A DNA stretch of 39,989 nt from Vibrionales bacterium SWAT-3 (GTDB lineage: Bacteria; Pseudomonadota; Gammaproteobacteria; Enterobacterales; Vibrionaceae): NCBI GenBank assembly GCA_000169995.1, contig AAZW01000047.1, forward strand, positions 1 through 39,989, read 5' to 3'. A program made the position numbers and the translations under genes. Shown here in pieces: positions 28,901-32,584 of this stretch (positions within the stretch are counted from its first letter, which is position 1; each line of letters begins with the position of its first letter). Below the pieces are notes generated by a model. The model saw only the letters and a list, made by a program, of their open reading frames with translations. It made no database searches and was not told where the DNA came from.

Positions 28901-28901
28901 G
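10977..28901 (+). CDS. Giant LapA-like RTX adhesin, type I secreted
   Basis: This gene encodes 5974 residues in one uninterrupted frame. Residues 1-150 form a retention module of the LapA class (SRQTVVVEATSGDV, then C66-x-x-C69) ending in DPTQILEATAAGGG. The TAAG at 122-125 fits the dialanine site cut by LapG-type proteases. From residue 464 to 3080 come about ten T1SS-143-type Ig/cadherin-like units of about 273 residues; to about 5190, more diverged Asp-rich extender domains; at 5190-5537, three 116-residue cadherin-like units; at 5828-5870, RTX nonapeptides (GSGNDRLEGG, GDDTLIGGDG); and then a C-terminal region typical of type I secretion targets (DTITDF, ending in VITHG). The protein is very acidic, as expected for Ca2+-stiffened extenders. 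It should be held in the outer membrane by its N-terminus and released on LapG cleavage when c-di-GMP is low. No vWA or PA14 ligand-binding domain was recognised, so the target is unknown. Transporter and LapDG genes are not in the window. Confidence 0.93.
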   Translation: MDIEVSRQTVVVEATSGDVVVVKPDGSARKVSVGDIIRENEIVITAHDAELFLGVPNGVVEVGENCVGCVDPELAWADAPIAGEVNIDLAQADDESFNDDDLAAIQDAILAGADPTQILEATAAGGGQGSANAGFVTIDYTYIETHPSTFFETSGLEDQSVDEDREEFRSITLSSGGQSIAEALTEGSISGNTYPQSVTVTDTVVAGSLALDPDSFTPETLSLASLLSELNSDITSSGQPVTFTYDSASNSIIGVQGTDEVLRIDIDAVSVGNDIELSLTTTVSQSIDHVPSIGGGQVSFTGDQINIAFDIQGQDTAGNQLVTPINAQVTVLDVVDPSAESVSIDNVETSSAAIEGTFSNIGSDNLQSAVFDSSALAQFDGVLSDNQATVASLSADGSTITLSIQGSSDVILTVSLDTDGTYRFEQLRPIEQVGTDSLSFSLPITVTDFDQDIVTNTINLTISDGDKPVITNVDSIDVDEAGIGGGSQEGTATVSGSGSVTSEIFDSDIIDHHELEPAEFNTAGTLISNGEVVLLELVDETNGVRTYEGYVEVNGSRITVFDVKVDSPSLGSYEFNLYEELSHQGAEDAQLTFALPIYAVDADGDRSALSSGSSTPEAAQILINVKDDVVDIVDKTEFVTEPTLAGDTVVSYNLFNFEGADGSTIQSFNYDGVDYSLDQSLLPDAPQTFSFTEGVVTISLNGDFSFEVARDIDHSSSETIIKQFSFLAEDGDGDTDTSTLELSITDGQNPAINLIPPVTLSETNLADGSAPSGSAVSATNTITFTSGSDDVANFRIEPTEFNVGGALKSNGFVVEIKEDSANPGTYIGFITDGSNTEIPVFTISFSSTTLGEYTFTLLEALDHADGLANNDLSFDLPVYAVDSDGDDSVVSQLNVTIGDDVQIMQDGTLDIVEPNLADGTVTTNTIDVMPNQSADGATITQFTYDGQLRTLDQNDTGEQQFSFTEGELFITLQGEVRFEPNRNLDHSLSEDIVKLIEVTSSDFDKDPVTSTVTLTITDGDNPTIDAVPSVSLKEADLADGSSPSGSAVSQTETITFTNQSDDVAKFRLEPSEFNTGGTLKSDGLVIEIREEPAGSGNYIGFTTDTSNVETTVFTLAFSSTTLGEYTFTLIEAIDHTPIQGNNDLTFNLPVYAVDSDGDDSLMSPLAVTITDDIQVMVDGAFTIEEPTVADLAAGTPTTTTVNVLDEEGADGTTITQINYDNGTVFTLDQSNAGEQKFVVAEGSLYVTLQGDVRFEPNRNLDHTSGDIVKSIVVTSSDSDSDVVTSTVTLTITDGDIPTIDNVPSVTLSETNLSDGSTPSGAAVSQTETITFTNQSDDVASFRIEPTEFNVGGALKSNGLVVELKADPSTPDGYIGFVTDGSNVETNVFTISFSSTTLGQYTFTLLEALDHVDGLANNDLSFDLPVYAVDTDGDDSLVSQLNVTIGDDVQIMKDGALNIVEPTVADLAAGTPTTTTVNVFDKEGADGATITQFTYDGGTVLTLDQNNTGEEKFVVAEGSLYITIQGDVRFEPNRNLDHTGGDIVKQIEVTSSDFDKDTVTSTVTLTITDGDIPTIDAVPSVTLSETNLADGSAPSSGAVSQTDTITFTNQSDDVTGFRIEPTEFNVGGALKSNGFAVEIKEDSANPGTYVGFITDGSNTEIPVFTVSFSTTNLGEYTFTLLEALDHAAGLANNDLSFDLPVYAVDSDGDDSLVSQLNVTIGDDVQIMQDGTLDIVEPNLADGTVTTSTIDVMPNQSADGATITEFSFGGIVQTLDQSIAGEQKFSFTEGELYITLQGEMRFEPNRNLDHSASEDIVKSIVVTSNDFDNDPVTATVTLTITDGDNPTIDAVPSVALEEADLADGSSPSGSVVSQTETITFTNQSDDVVKFRLEPSEFNTGGTLKSYGLVIEIREEPAGSGNYIGFTTDVSNVETTVFTLAFSSTTLGEYTFTLLEAIDHTPIQGNNDLTFNLPVYAVDSDGDDSLMSPLAVTITDDIQVMVDGALSIEEPTVADLVAGTPTTTTVNVLDQEGADGTTITQINYDGTVFTLDQSNAGEQKFVVAEGSLYITLQGDVRFEPNRDLNHSGGDIVKSIVVSSSDSDSDVVTSTVTLTITDGDLPTINVIPDVSLSEVDLADGSAPTGNPVSMTQVITYTEGSDDVSHFRIDPAQFNTSGALKSNGLEVEIKEQPANSGNYIGFVKDGANVETNVFTISFSTTNLGQYTFTLLEALDHVDGLQNNILNFDVPVIAVDTDGDESAMSPMTVTITDDVQGVQGGSLNIVEPSLADLVAGTPTTPTIDVMPTQSADGAKVTQFIYDGGTAVTLDPNVSTEQVFTVTDGLLYITIEGEVRFEPNRNLDHSAGDIVRTIVVTTSDFDNDTDTADVTLTIQDGIDPVIDVVPSVNLSEVNLADGSTPSGSAVSSTQTITYTVGSDDLSHFRIATNEFNPGDVLKSNGLVVQLKEDPASPGDYIGFTDDGAGNVTNVFTIDFDSVNKGQFTFTLIEALDHLDGALNNNLNFNLPVYAVDTDGDDSAKRDVVVTIQDDLQQMQDGTLTITEPNTGTPTTSTVDVLPTPSADGATITQFTYDGGAAIALNQNISGEQEFVFTEGSLFVTLDGDVRFEPNRNLDHSAGDIVKLIEFTSSDFDKDISSSTVTLTIVDGDGPTLNVVPSVSLSESLLADGSTPSGSPVSVTQTITSLASSDDIEKIVVEVGLFNTSGVLKSDGLELSLREEPAGSGDYIAFTTDGSGVEKVIFTLEFDNTNPSEYTFTLLERLDHVDGLGNNDLSFDLSVYAQDTDGDISPSKPLSVTISDDVQLMQSGALSITEPSTGTPTTTTFDVMPAQSADGATITKFTYGSQPEESLVQTNTGEQEFVFTEGSLFITLEGDVRFEPNRNLNHSGGDIVKTITVTSEDKDGDIVTSTVTLTISDGAPPVIDTVPTVALEEANLVDGSSPSLPVSQTETITFTAGSDDVSYFRIDTTQFNTSGDLKSDGLVVQLKEDPANSGTYIGFVESGGVQTDIFTITFSSVVLGEYTFTLLEELDHLPVQGNNDQVFTLPVIAVDQDNTDSVMKPLTVTITDDVPVITDTTVTSTFVVDEDDLGSVVSQATGAFVTTEGADQVEVYELRNISALEATLTSGTEAISITEVTGAANTTTYQGTTTSGTPIFTLALANDGSYTFTLLGPLNHPTSPNSNTLTIPFDVVAVDGDGDDSNQYVLPIEVLDDVPVMSAPTGETVVDEDDLTGIGSDQSEDTIINGLFTVDEGADGVVKYELVDENLVIAGLTSDGESLEWLPVSQNGTTFTYVAQTVTSNQPVFEIIFDTSNNSYQFELFKPLKHPDGANENTIDLDFSIVAEDFDQDKSNAIDLTITVTDDVPLVTTQSITRVEGQGYGNSKVNMFANATDVGADDAALTRIEGITSNGADIVFRTGNNGPYSSSFDLNSGVQQVRVYEQTDDGSGGIDTRELGRLRINSNGEVEFRANGYLDHDGLDTIDFSINVIATDGDLDTSETPLDITITDRNSSSVALKVTTFEDAGRDSTIPYATGDEPNFENAQDNQSNLPNAPAQVALQVNLYDQDNVESIGQLTIKSPNGGDSHQGTFYYFDSASSKYIELVPEPNGSIVFGPPQLEQSFAPNPNEPRQTIATIDNLFFVPDQHASSDETGGRVRYELEIDNNGTLDHTVNSNFRIEIEAVADIATWDDANSTYQYQVNEDEDNVTLQLNAESQDNSNTETITYELEAVQGDGKFELLDQNGNVLTPVNGVYTIAAADINSTVVNPIDNFSGQIEFKATAITEETLNPYDDSANGGVDKTTARSVEQNIIIDVTADADSGSFSVNRIRINEDNIDDPDYLGPLANKDAFTLDEVITMNGSVDTDGSEELFVRISNVTEGAVLYFLGTTTPVPTITINGVDYQEVAYSDLANVEIVPAKHSNEDFTFEVTGVVKDTANLSSGPQVDEEILGTKTVNVEVKGGADSPYGGTNGTAWTEITDSSIFGVQTTIQESQNGDSFAELDFTVLSGERRPDSGTTPLPDDGSESVTVILSGIPEGVVLEDGDGATIDLNFVGYATSPNGSPDLSKPIYEANITEAGVTSGIRIRPVDSSTENINILGKVVVTENDGHTLSFDKEIRILVEPRIDTSATYNTVTRGDEDTAINIDWHPEGTDYIDDDEHFTSIVISGIPIGVASVVVNGDVIWNFDAVAGTLTITPKTGQTPEAFTQIALNNNFIQIIPEQDSSTDFTLNTVVMIEERDHEYVDVTDPGQGIATATITGSIDVRVRPVVEPEDVSNKLVVDEVGGLTDLSTVVADALTGALKFTTNSDNTSVTDEFVIRYQETDASSAIEEVDQLVIQLTNVDNSALSDAVLNQLLVMGAAYEGNGRWVVTNEDLFSISAPNGLTFPPVSGVPGDFNDIKMTIYSTVIDRGDGAETESSAAVQREGEVNLSFPEVLVGGNEVAADITMTPDSVVDAVEDTQLDLGTALNSLITFSGEDASTDQVTIIIDDSVTIPPGITFPISLGGGSDVDFVNGKYVFETTVDQGVPTDFSGLLLNLPADYSGDFRLPITIVTKDTLSGDEKTLVTDVVIKVAPDVEGNPDIDATVVGSLDDSFNPVDTDGQPGQDPVGYEDTYIQLDFSTTITDQVSGVEGGDEKFTSITLTLDDTSVGAFYTSAGVSLGTSVTFNEAEINAGALDNVLFRPALNYPTGNDINQVQVNVSGTITDTATYNDASSPAGTATDTDTFNTSVSFEVVPVVDDVLVTGPGSDPDVIEITGNEDQAISLSGTGPVSIALTDLDGSEQFVSIKFTGVPDGFLMSADPGSAYTVKNNGGGEWSVQLPQASGLSFDLSEISILPPKNFSGTAEFGVAVFTQESLLGVPTAASNLTSFKLHVVPVGDDVDTNPTDSVTGNEGQNIDIEINATILDKELSATGSGTYTENAPETLRVEVAGVPQDASIYYPDGTTLASYDPVTQIWTLDVPAQSLDKIVFNSGQHNSDTGNALGITGPLQITVRSVDTDADNTEYLGTPTSFDVDLVIDPINDQPTFVNVTNIETQEDSAGVAINNFSIYDIDASFDNPDALYTLTLEIDQTLPGAQGEFIIPGPSFNDVTFVLQPDGSLVITGKEADINTALANGAVTFKPDPDQNYLNQSGLVTINATLDDGGNNGLIDPADPNTAQTNQTTFTIKVTEVNDAPIATDVDLGSIAEDGQIVIVEGDLIAASSDPENHNLTVTGVTLTQGQGQLTRFENAGGADNAAITGPFWLFVADNDFNGDVKFNYSIIDDGTTNGVDDFLTDSAEISLEVTEVNDQPVAADIDLGTMLEEGQLIIKEEDLIAATTDPDNDTITVTSLVLDQGQGTLQRFENVGGADDATITGPYWVFTAADEYNGDVKFTYSVEDDGTTNGVDNFLTDSAEISVVVTEVNDKPDATDIDLGTILEEAQLIIKEEDLIAATTDPENDTITVTNLVLDQGQGTLQRFENVGGADDATITGPYWVFTAADEYNGDVKFTYTVEDDGTTNGVNDFLTDTGEITAVVQGVNDTPIVNGDSVTALIDEDAGQLLSGINVSDPDYVDSFANDLMTVTLTVDYGTLSVSLPAGTSLTVNGDNSGSVTLVGTLSDLNALIDTPTSPNGVYLDASLAPTNSIGLEVTAKDSGNPSGIAIETAPVVYNIAVTPVANAPSLTIDPASNYVRNITASQSVSNSGVPLVGIIAALTDVTEELTLHISDVPAGAQITSDAGSVTDLGGGVWMATADAIESLQVVGLSQTPGSYTLKVEAVSEELDNNDTATSAAIDLNVNIVSNAVDINLAGETDDVQLLAGANATDLTAGSGNDRLEGGAGDDTLIGGDGNDTLIGGGGSDILTGGDGMDSFVWLNIEDGVEDTITDFNLAEGDQIDLREVLPELKDANVNMATLLQHVDAKLEGNDVELTINPDGLGTKEQVIVVEDLAPQLTLSGTMPSDILDALVQQNVITHG
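12366..20213 (+). repeat. Tandem array of about ten 820-bp adhesin units
   Basis: The codon pair DG that opens each unit (ITDGDxPTI, followed by VPSVxLxEx-LADGS) occurs at 12366, 13212, 14028, 14853, 15678, 16494, 17316, 18141, 18951 and 19761. The spacings are 846, 816, 825, 825, 816, 822, 825, 810 and 810 bp. The last unit is cut short at about 453 bp, where a DDVPVI-type unit takes over at 20214. Every spacing is a multiple of three. Recurrent landmarks inside each unit are SDDV, FRIEP-EFN, LDH, VYAVDSDGDDS and FEPNRNLDH. Confidence 0.9.
13212..18140 (+). repeat. Higher-order duplication of a three-unit block
   Basis: Units starting at 13212, 14028 and 14853 are matched in order by units at 15678, 16494 and 17316, an offset of 2466, 2466 and 2463 bp. 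Unit-specific wording is shared only between partners: KEDSANPGTY and DIVEPNLADG in the first pair, EEPAGSGNYIGF and HTPIQGNNDL in the second. The third pair shares NVETNVFTISFS but diverges later. Many third-position differences show that the duplication is not recent. Confidence 0.8.
26544..27587 (+). repeat. Three 348-bp cadherin-like units near the adhesin C-terminus
   Basis: Units begin with VND or VNDK/Q at 26544, 26892 and 27240 and end at 27587. Each is exactly 348 bp (116 residues). Units two and three are nearly identical (EEDLIAATTDP, VLDQGQGTLQRFENVGGADD, DDGTTNGV), while unit one is more diverged. The exact length and high identity suggest recent duplication or gene conversion. 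Confidence 0.9.
28458..28586 (+). repeat. RTX nonapeptide block
   Basis: The sequence encodes about five GGxGxDxLx-type calcium-binding nonapeptides at residues 5828-5870 of the adhesin (GSGNDRLEGG, AGDDTLIGG, DGNDTLIGG, GGSDILTGG, DGMDSF). The block sits directly before the C-terminal secretion domain. It would fold on Ca2+ outside the cell and drive directional export. Confidence 0.9.
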
Positions 28902-28949
28902 TTTCCGCTCTTGATCAGCTCGATAGTGAGAGCGAATTAAAATAACGAA

Positions 28950-28979
28950 ATAGGCCAGCAATGCTGGCCTATTTTTTTA
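28950..28979 (+). terminator. Intrinsic terminator of the adhesin gene
   Basis: A perfect 10-bp stem, ATAGGCCAGC (28950-28959) with GCTGGCCTAT (28963-28972), has a 3-nt loop and is followed by TTTTTT. It lies 48 bp beyond the stop. Confidence 0.9.
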
Positions 28980-28980
28980 T

Positions 28981-29023
28981 CTAGAAGACTAGAAGACTAG
29001 AAGACTAGAAGACTAGAAGACTA
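28981..29023. repeat. (CTAGAAGA)5 microsatellite
   Basis: Five perfect copies of the 8-bp unit CTAGAAGA run from 28981 to 29020, then CTA (29021-29023) starts a sixth. That CTA is the complement of the TAG stop of the PheC-like gene, so the repeat begins exactly at that stop codon and fills the space up to the adhesin terminator. Each unit carries TAG on the minus strand. Confidence 0.95.
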
Positions 29024-29785
29024 TTTAAGTGAGTTGTGAATCAGGAACTCTTCTTCAACGCCTTTCAGTTTCATCTCATCCATAATGAAGTTCACAGTGT
29101 TCAGCAAACGTTGCTCACCTTTAGGAATCAGATAACCGAACTGGCTGTTGGTAAACGGTGTTTCACAGCGAGCCGCTTCAAGGCGCTCGTCGGTCACCTG
29201 GTAGAATAGACCTTCTGGGGTTTCGGTTACCATCACATCAACTTTGCCTTCCGCAACGGCTTGCGGCACATCTAAGTTGTTCTCGTAGCGTGTGAAGCTT
29301 GCGTTCTGTAAATGAGCATCTGCAAACATCTCGTTAGTGCCACCGATGTTTACGCCAACACGTACCGAAGAAAGGTTTACTTTCTCAATGCTGTTGTACT
29401 GTTCTGCCTTGCCTTTAGCGACCAAGAAACACTTACCAAAGGTCATGTAGCCTTGAGTTTGTTCTGCGTTTAGCTGACGCTGCATTTTACGTGTAATGCC
29501 TCCCATCGCGATGTCGTACTTATCGTCGTCTAGGTCGGTCAGCAGATCTTTCCATGTGGTACGAACAATCTTCAATTCAACGCCTAATTGCTCTGCAATG
29601 TGCTGTGCGACGTCGATGTCATAGCCTGAGTAGCTTTTACCATCGAAGTAAGAAAATGGCTTGTAGTCGCACGTAGTACCGACACGTAGCGTGCCTGATT
29701 TTTGAATGTCTTCGAGTTGGTCAGCTTGTGCTGCTCCCGATAGTGCAAGTGCCATAGAAGCAAGCAATAGTGATGTTTTTGTCAT
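29021..29785 (-). CDS. Periplasmic solute-binding protein-like / cyclohexadienyl dehydratase-like
   Basis: This 254-residue protein has a signal peptide of about 21 residues (cleavage after AQA) followed by an SBP family 3 fold: SGTLRVGTT, DYKPFSY, GYDIDVAQHIAEQLG and DKYDIAMGGIT (89-98). It resembles periplasmic cyclohexadienyl dehydratase PheC in several places, notably NIGGTNEMFADAHL near 146-159. By eye, E191 (in TETPEG) aligns with the PheC catalytic glutamate. PheC makes phenylalanine precursors from prephenate or arogenate. An amino-acid-binding role is the alternative, but no permease or ATPase genes are adjacent, which slightly favours an enzyme or orphan receptor. The gene stands alone and the Shine-Dalgarno sequence is weak. 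Three cysteines remain in the mature protein. Confidence 0.75.
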   Translation of the reverse strand: MTKTSLLLASMALALSGAAQADQLEDIQKSGTLRVGTTCDYKPFSYFDGKSYSGYDIDVAQHIAEQLGVELKIVRTTWKDLLTDLDDDKYDIAMGGITRKMQRQLNAEQTQGYMTFGKCFLVAKGKAEQYNSIEKVNLSSVRVGVNIGGTNEMFADAHLQNASFTRYENNLDVPQAVAEGKVDVMVTETPEGLFYQVTDERLEAARCETPFTNSQFGYLIPKGEQRLLNTVNFIMDEMKLKGVEEEFLIHNSLK

Positions 29786-29963
29786 TGTAATTATCTGTTG
29801 TGTTTGTAGTAGTAATCAAAGTAACAGAAACAATCTGAGAAAGAGATCAAACCATTAGAAATGGTCGTAATTGGATGAAAATCGATTGAATTTGTCGTTA
29901 TGAGCGTGGAGGGATGTATTTCTGACCGCCGTTCAGCCTTCATGAACAGTGCATAATAAAAAA

Positions 29964-29991
29964 GCCCATGCTGTCGGGGGAAAGCATGGGC
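29964..29991 (-). terminator. Intrinsic terminator of the symporter gene
   Basis: A 9-bp stem, GCCCATGCT (29964-29972) with AGCATGGGC (29983-29991), is followed on the minus strand by TTTTTTATTATG. It lies 50 bp after the symporter stop. Confidence 0.9.
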
Positions 29992-30041
29992 GTTTCTTTA
30001 CTCGAAGTATCGGTTAACTCAGTCGCTAGCTATTAAATAGA

Positions 30042-31802
30042 TTATTTAGCAGCGGCTTCATTGTTTAACTTTTTTGCAGGGCCTTTAGAAGCGTTAACAA
30101 GCAAGATACCAACGGTTAGAACCATCGAACCACATAGTAAGAACAACAAGCGTCCTGTCGGTTCATTTGGAATCAGAGCCATCGCTAGGATACCGAAACC
30201 TGCTGTGCTGATAAGCTTACCAAGCATTGAACGCTGTTTAGTATCTAGGTTCTGTTGCTCTTCACCTTCTGCCACCAATGGTGTGTTCCAGTTAGTGAAC
30301 AGCTGCTCAACTTCTTTCTCACGTTCTGGTGATAGGCCACGGTAGAACTTGGTCGTTAGGATGAAGAAGCCACCAGTGAATACTACGTGTGCTGCCAGGC
30401 TCAATCCAACTTTCAGGTCAGCCCATTCACGGCCCGTTAGTGCTTGTTCCATACCGAATAGGTTCTCAATGTCTTCCGCTTGCAGTGAGATACCGAAGAT
30501 GTAAGAAACGAAGCCACCAACGATAAGTGTTGCCCAACCTGCCCAGTCTGGAGTCTTACGAATCCACATACCAAGTAGCACAGGGATTAGCATTGGGAAG
30601 CCGATCAGAGCACCAACGTTAAGTACGATGTCGAATAGACTTAAGTGACGTAGCGAGTTAATAAACAGACCGATACCGATGATGATGAAGCCCATCATGA
30701 TAGTAGTCAGCTTACTTACTACAACCAGCTCTTTTTGCGAAGCGTGTGGACGCACGATTGGGCTGTAGAAGTTCATCACGAAGATACCAGCGTTACGGTT
30801 TAGACCAGAGTCCATTGAAGACATAGTCGCCGCGAACATTGCTGACATAAGTAGACCCACCATACCTGCAGGCATTACGTTTTGTACGAATGCTAGGTAA
30901 GCTGCGTCGCCACCTACTGAACCATATTGGTCAGCGAAGTCAGGCATGAATGCTGCTACGTACCATGGTGGTAGGAACCAGATTAGTGGACCAACGACCA
31001 TTAGGACACATGCAAGACCTGCTGCTTTACGTGCATTTTCACTGTCTTTCGCACATAGGTAACGGTATGCATTGATGCTGTTGTTCATAACACCGAACTG
31101 CTTCACAAAGATGAACACAACCCAAAGGATAAAGATGCTCACGTAGTTCAGGTTGTTACCCATCATGAAGTCGCCGTGGAAGTTGTCTACGATGTTTCCT
31201 AGACCGCCACCGTGGAAGTAAGCCGCAACCGCACAAGTGATAGTTACTGCCATGATGACCAACATCTGCATGAAGTCAGAGGCTACAACCGCCCATGAAC
31301 CGCCTGTTACAGCCATTAGCATCAGTACTAGGCCAGTAACAACAATGGTTGCTTCCATTGGGATGTTGAATACTGCTGCCACGAAGATCGCTAGACCGTT
31401 TAGCCAAATACCGGCTGAGATCAAGCTGTCTGGCATACCAGCCCAAGTAAAGAACTGCTCTGAAGTCTTACCGAAGCGTTGACGAATCGCTTCAATCGCC
31501 GTTACTACACGTAGTTGACGGAACTTCGGTGCGAAGTAGAGGTAGTTCATGAAGTAGCCAAATGCATTGGCTAAGAATAGGATTACAACAACGAAACCGT
31601 CGTTGAACGCGCGTCCTGCGGCACCTGTAAACGTCCATGCTGAAAACTGTGTCATGAAGGCAGTTGCACCAACCATCCACCACAACATTTTGCCGCCCCC
31701 TCTAAAGTAATCACTAGTCGACGTTGTGAACTTACGGAACATCCAACCAATAGCGATCAAAAAGAAGAAGTAGGCGAGAACAACAAAAGTATCAATAGTC
31801 AT
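30042..31802 (-). CDS. Sodium:solute symporter, probable oligoalginate/uronate transporter
   Basis: This 586-residue multi-spanning inner-membrane protein belongs to the SSS (sodium:solute symporter) family. It opens with a hydrophobic segment (TFVVLAYFFFLIAIGWMF), then the family-typical YFRGGGKMLWWMVGATAFMTQ and FSAWTFTGAAGRAF. Later helices include MSAMFAATMSSMDSGLNRNAG, which is the conserved sodium-site helix. A hydrophilic stretch (about 495-530) precedes the final helices. Its place beside kdgF-kdgK-eda and two oligoalginate lyases suggests import of alginate oligomers or unsaturated uronates, as shown for the Toa symporters of Vibrio splendidus. Which Toa it matches was not determined. 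The ATG follows AAGGCTGAAAAG. A TTGTACTACAA palindrome and a CRP-like site lie upstream. Confidence 0.85.
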   Translation of the reverse strand: MTIDTFVVLAYFFFLIAIGWMFRKFTTSTSDYFRGGGKMLWWMVGATAFMTQFSAWTFTGAAGRAFNDGFVVVILFLANAFGYFMNYLYFAPKFRQLRVVTAIEAIRQRFGKTSEQFFTWAGMPDSLISAGIWLNGLAIFVAAVFNIPMEATIVVTGLVLMLMAVTGGSWAVVASDFMQMLVIMAVTITCAVAAYFHGGGLGNIVDNFHGDFMMGNNLNYVSIFILWVVFIFVKQFGVMNNSINAYRYLCAKDSENARKAAGLACVLMVVGPLIWFLPPWYVAAFMPDFADQYGSVGGDAAYLAFVQNVMPAGMVGLLMSAMFAATMSSMDSGLNRNAGIFVMNFYSPIVRPHASQKELVVVSKLTTIMMGFIIIGIGLFINSLRHLSLFDIVLNVGALIGFPMLIPVLLGMWIRKTPDWAGWATLIVGGFVSYIFGISLQAEDIENLFGMEQALTGREWADLKVGLSLAAHVVFTGGFFILTTKFYRGLSPEREKEVEQLFTNWNTPLVAEGEEQQNLDTKQRSMLGKLISTAGFGILAMALIPNEPTGRLLFLLCGSMVLTVGILLVNASKGPAKKLNNEAAAK

Positions 31803-31863
31803 CTTTTCAGCCTTTTAAATATCATAATTAACTGGGCTTAGATTAACGCGTACAAAGGTTTAT

Positions 31864-31874
31864 TTGTACTACAA
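31864..31874. promoter_or_regulatory. Palindromic operator TTGTANTACAA, symporter promoter
   Basis: A perfect palindrome TTGTA-C-TACAA followed by TAT, 62 bp upstream of the symporter ATG. The same core occurs in the kdgF/PL17 divergent promoter, so it likely binds the regulator of alginate catabolism. The size and symmetry suit a GntR-type (FadR-like) dimer, which is an inference. Confidence 0.6.
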
Positions 31875-31885
31875 TATGCCCTTAG

Positions 31886-31901
31886 TATGATCCAGGTCGC
31901 A
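31886..31901. promoter_or_regulatory. CRP-like site upstream of the symporter
   Basis: The minus strand reads TGCGA-CCTGGA-TCATA, one mismatch per half from TGTGA-N6-TCACA. It lies just beyond the palindromic operator, a fitting place for catabolite control. Confidence 0.35.
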
Positions 31902-32407
31902 TTGATTTTTATTCATTTAGTAAGTTACCTTCTAATGTATTGTTTTAAATAGGTTTAATTGGGTGTAGGTTCAGCTTTAGTTTAAGAGGAAACCATCTCT
32001 CTAGTTATTATATGTGTGACAATATAACCGAAAGCCTCAAAAAGGGGAGCTCCTATAATATTTTAGTTATGCTCGTAACAACACTGTTACACGTTTCAAT
32101 GATGTAGAGGATAGTCAGAATCGATACAGTCATTCGCGTAACGTCTTTTTCTCTACTTTATATGTTTGTTTTTATTGTTAATATTAAATTCATTTTTTGG
32201 GTTGTCGTGCGGTTAACTCATCAATAGGTGAATTTACGTGAGCGTGACGAGATTCTCTGTGAATTGGCTGACCGACGTGTTAGAACGAACCAACAACGAC
32301 CGTTGTTTAGTTAATCATAGGCAGTAATGCGTATAAAAAACATAGTCCTTAAACGGGCTTTTACATATTTGATCGAGTGAGTCGCATAGAAGTTGGGTAT
32401 GAGTCTT

Positions 32408-32418
32408 TTGTACGACAA
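32408..32418. promoter_or_regulatory. Near-perfect copy of the TTGTANTACAA motif
   Basis: TTGTACGACAA has one base off symmetry and the same ATAT tail as the other copies. It lies between the eda terminator and the symporter promoter, with no adjacent gene start. Confidence 0.4.
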
Positions 32419-32537
32419 TATTAAGCTTGGATAACGGCAGTTTTAGCTGGGGATATCTGTGGGTAGAAGGGCAATGAGCAGGGTTCAATGTTCAGTTAAA
32501 CACACTGCGATACGTTTGGTTGGCAAGCTGCTGATAG

Positions 32538-32562
32538 CAAAAAGCCCCACCGAAGTGAGGCT
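32538..32562 (-). terminator. Intrinsic terminator of kdgF-kdgK-eda
   Basis: On the minus strand AGCCTCAC (32562-32555) pairs with GTGGGGCT (32550-32543), with one G-U pair and a TTCG tetraloop, followed by TTTTTGC. It lies 23 bp beyond the original eda stop at 32585, which supports that stop rather than the premature one at 32653. Confidence 0.9.
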
Positions 32563-32584
32563 CTATTGCGAAGTTTAATGCTGA

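Larger units (their letters stand above)
31803..32537. other. Long non-coding gap upstream of the symporter
   Basis: About 735 bp with no gene. The right part of the gap must carry the symporter promoter. It holds two copies of the TTGTANTACAA motif (31864 and 32408), a CRP-like site, and two other short palindromes: GTAACAACACTGTTAC (32075-32090) and AACAACGACCGTTGTT (32292-32307). The second motif copy is more than 600 bp from the symporter start, so it may serve looping, an unseen small transcript or a lost gene. No coding remnant was found. Confidence 0.5.
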
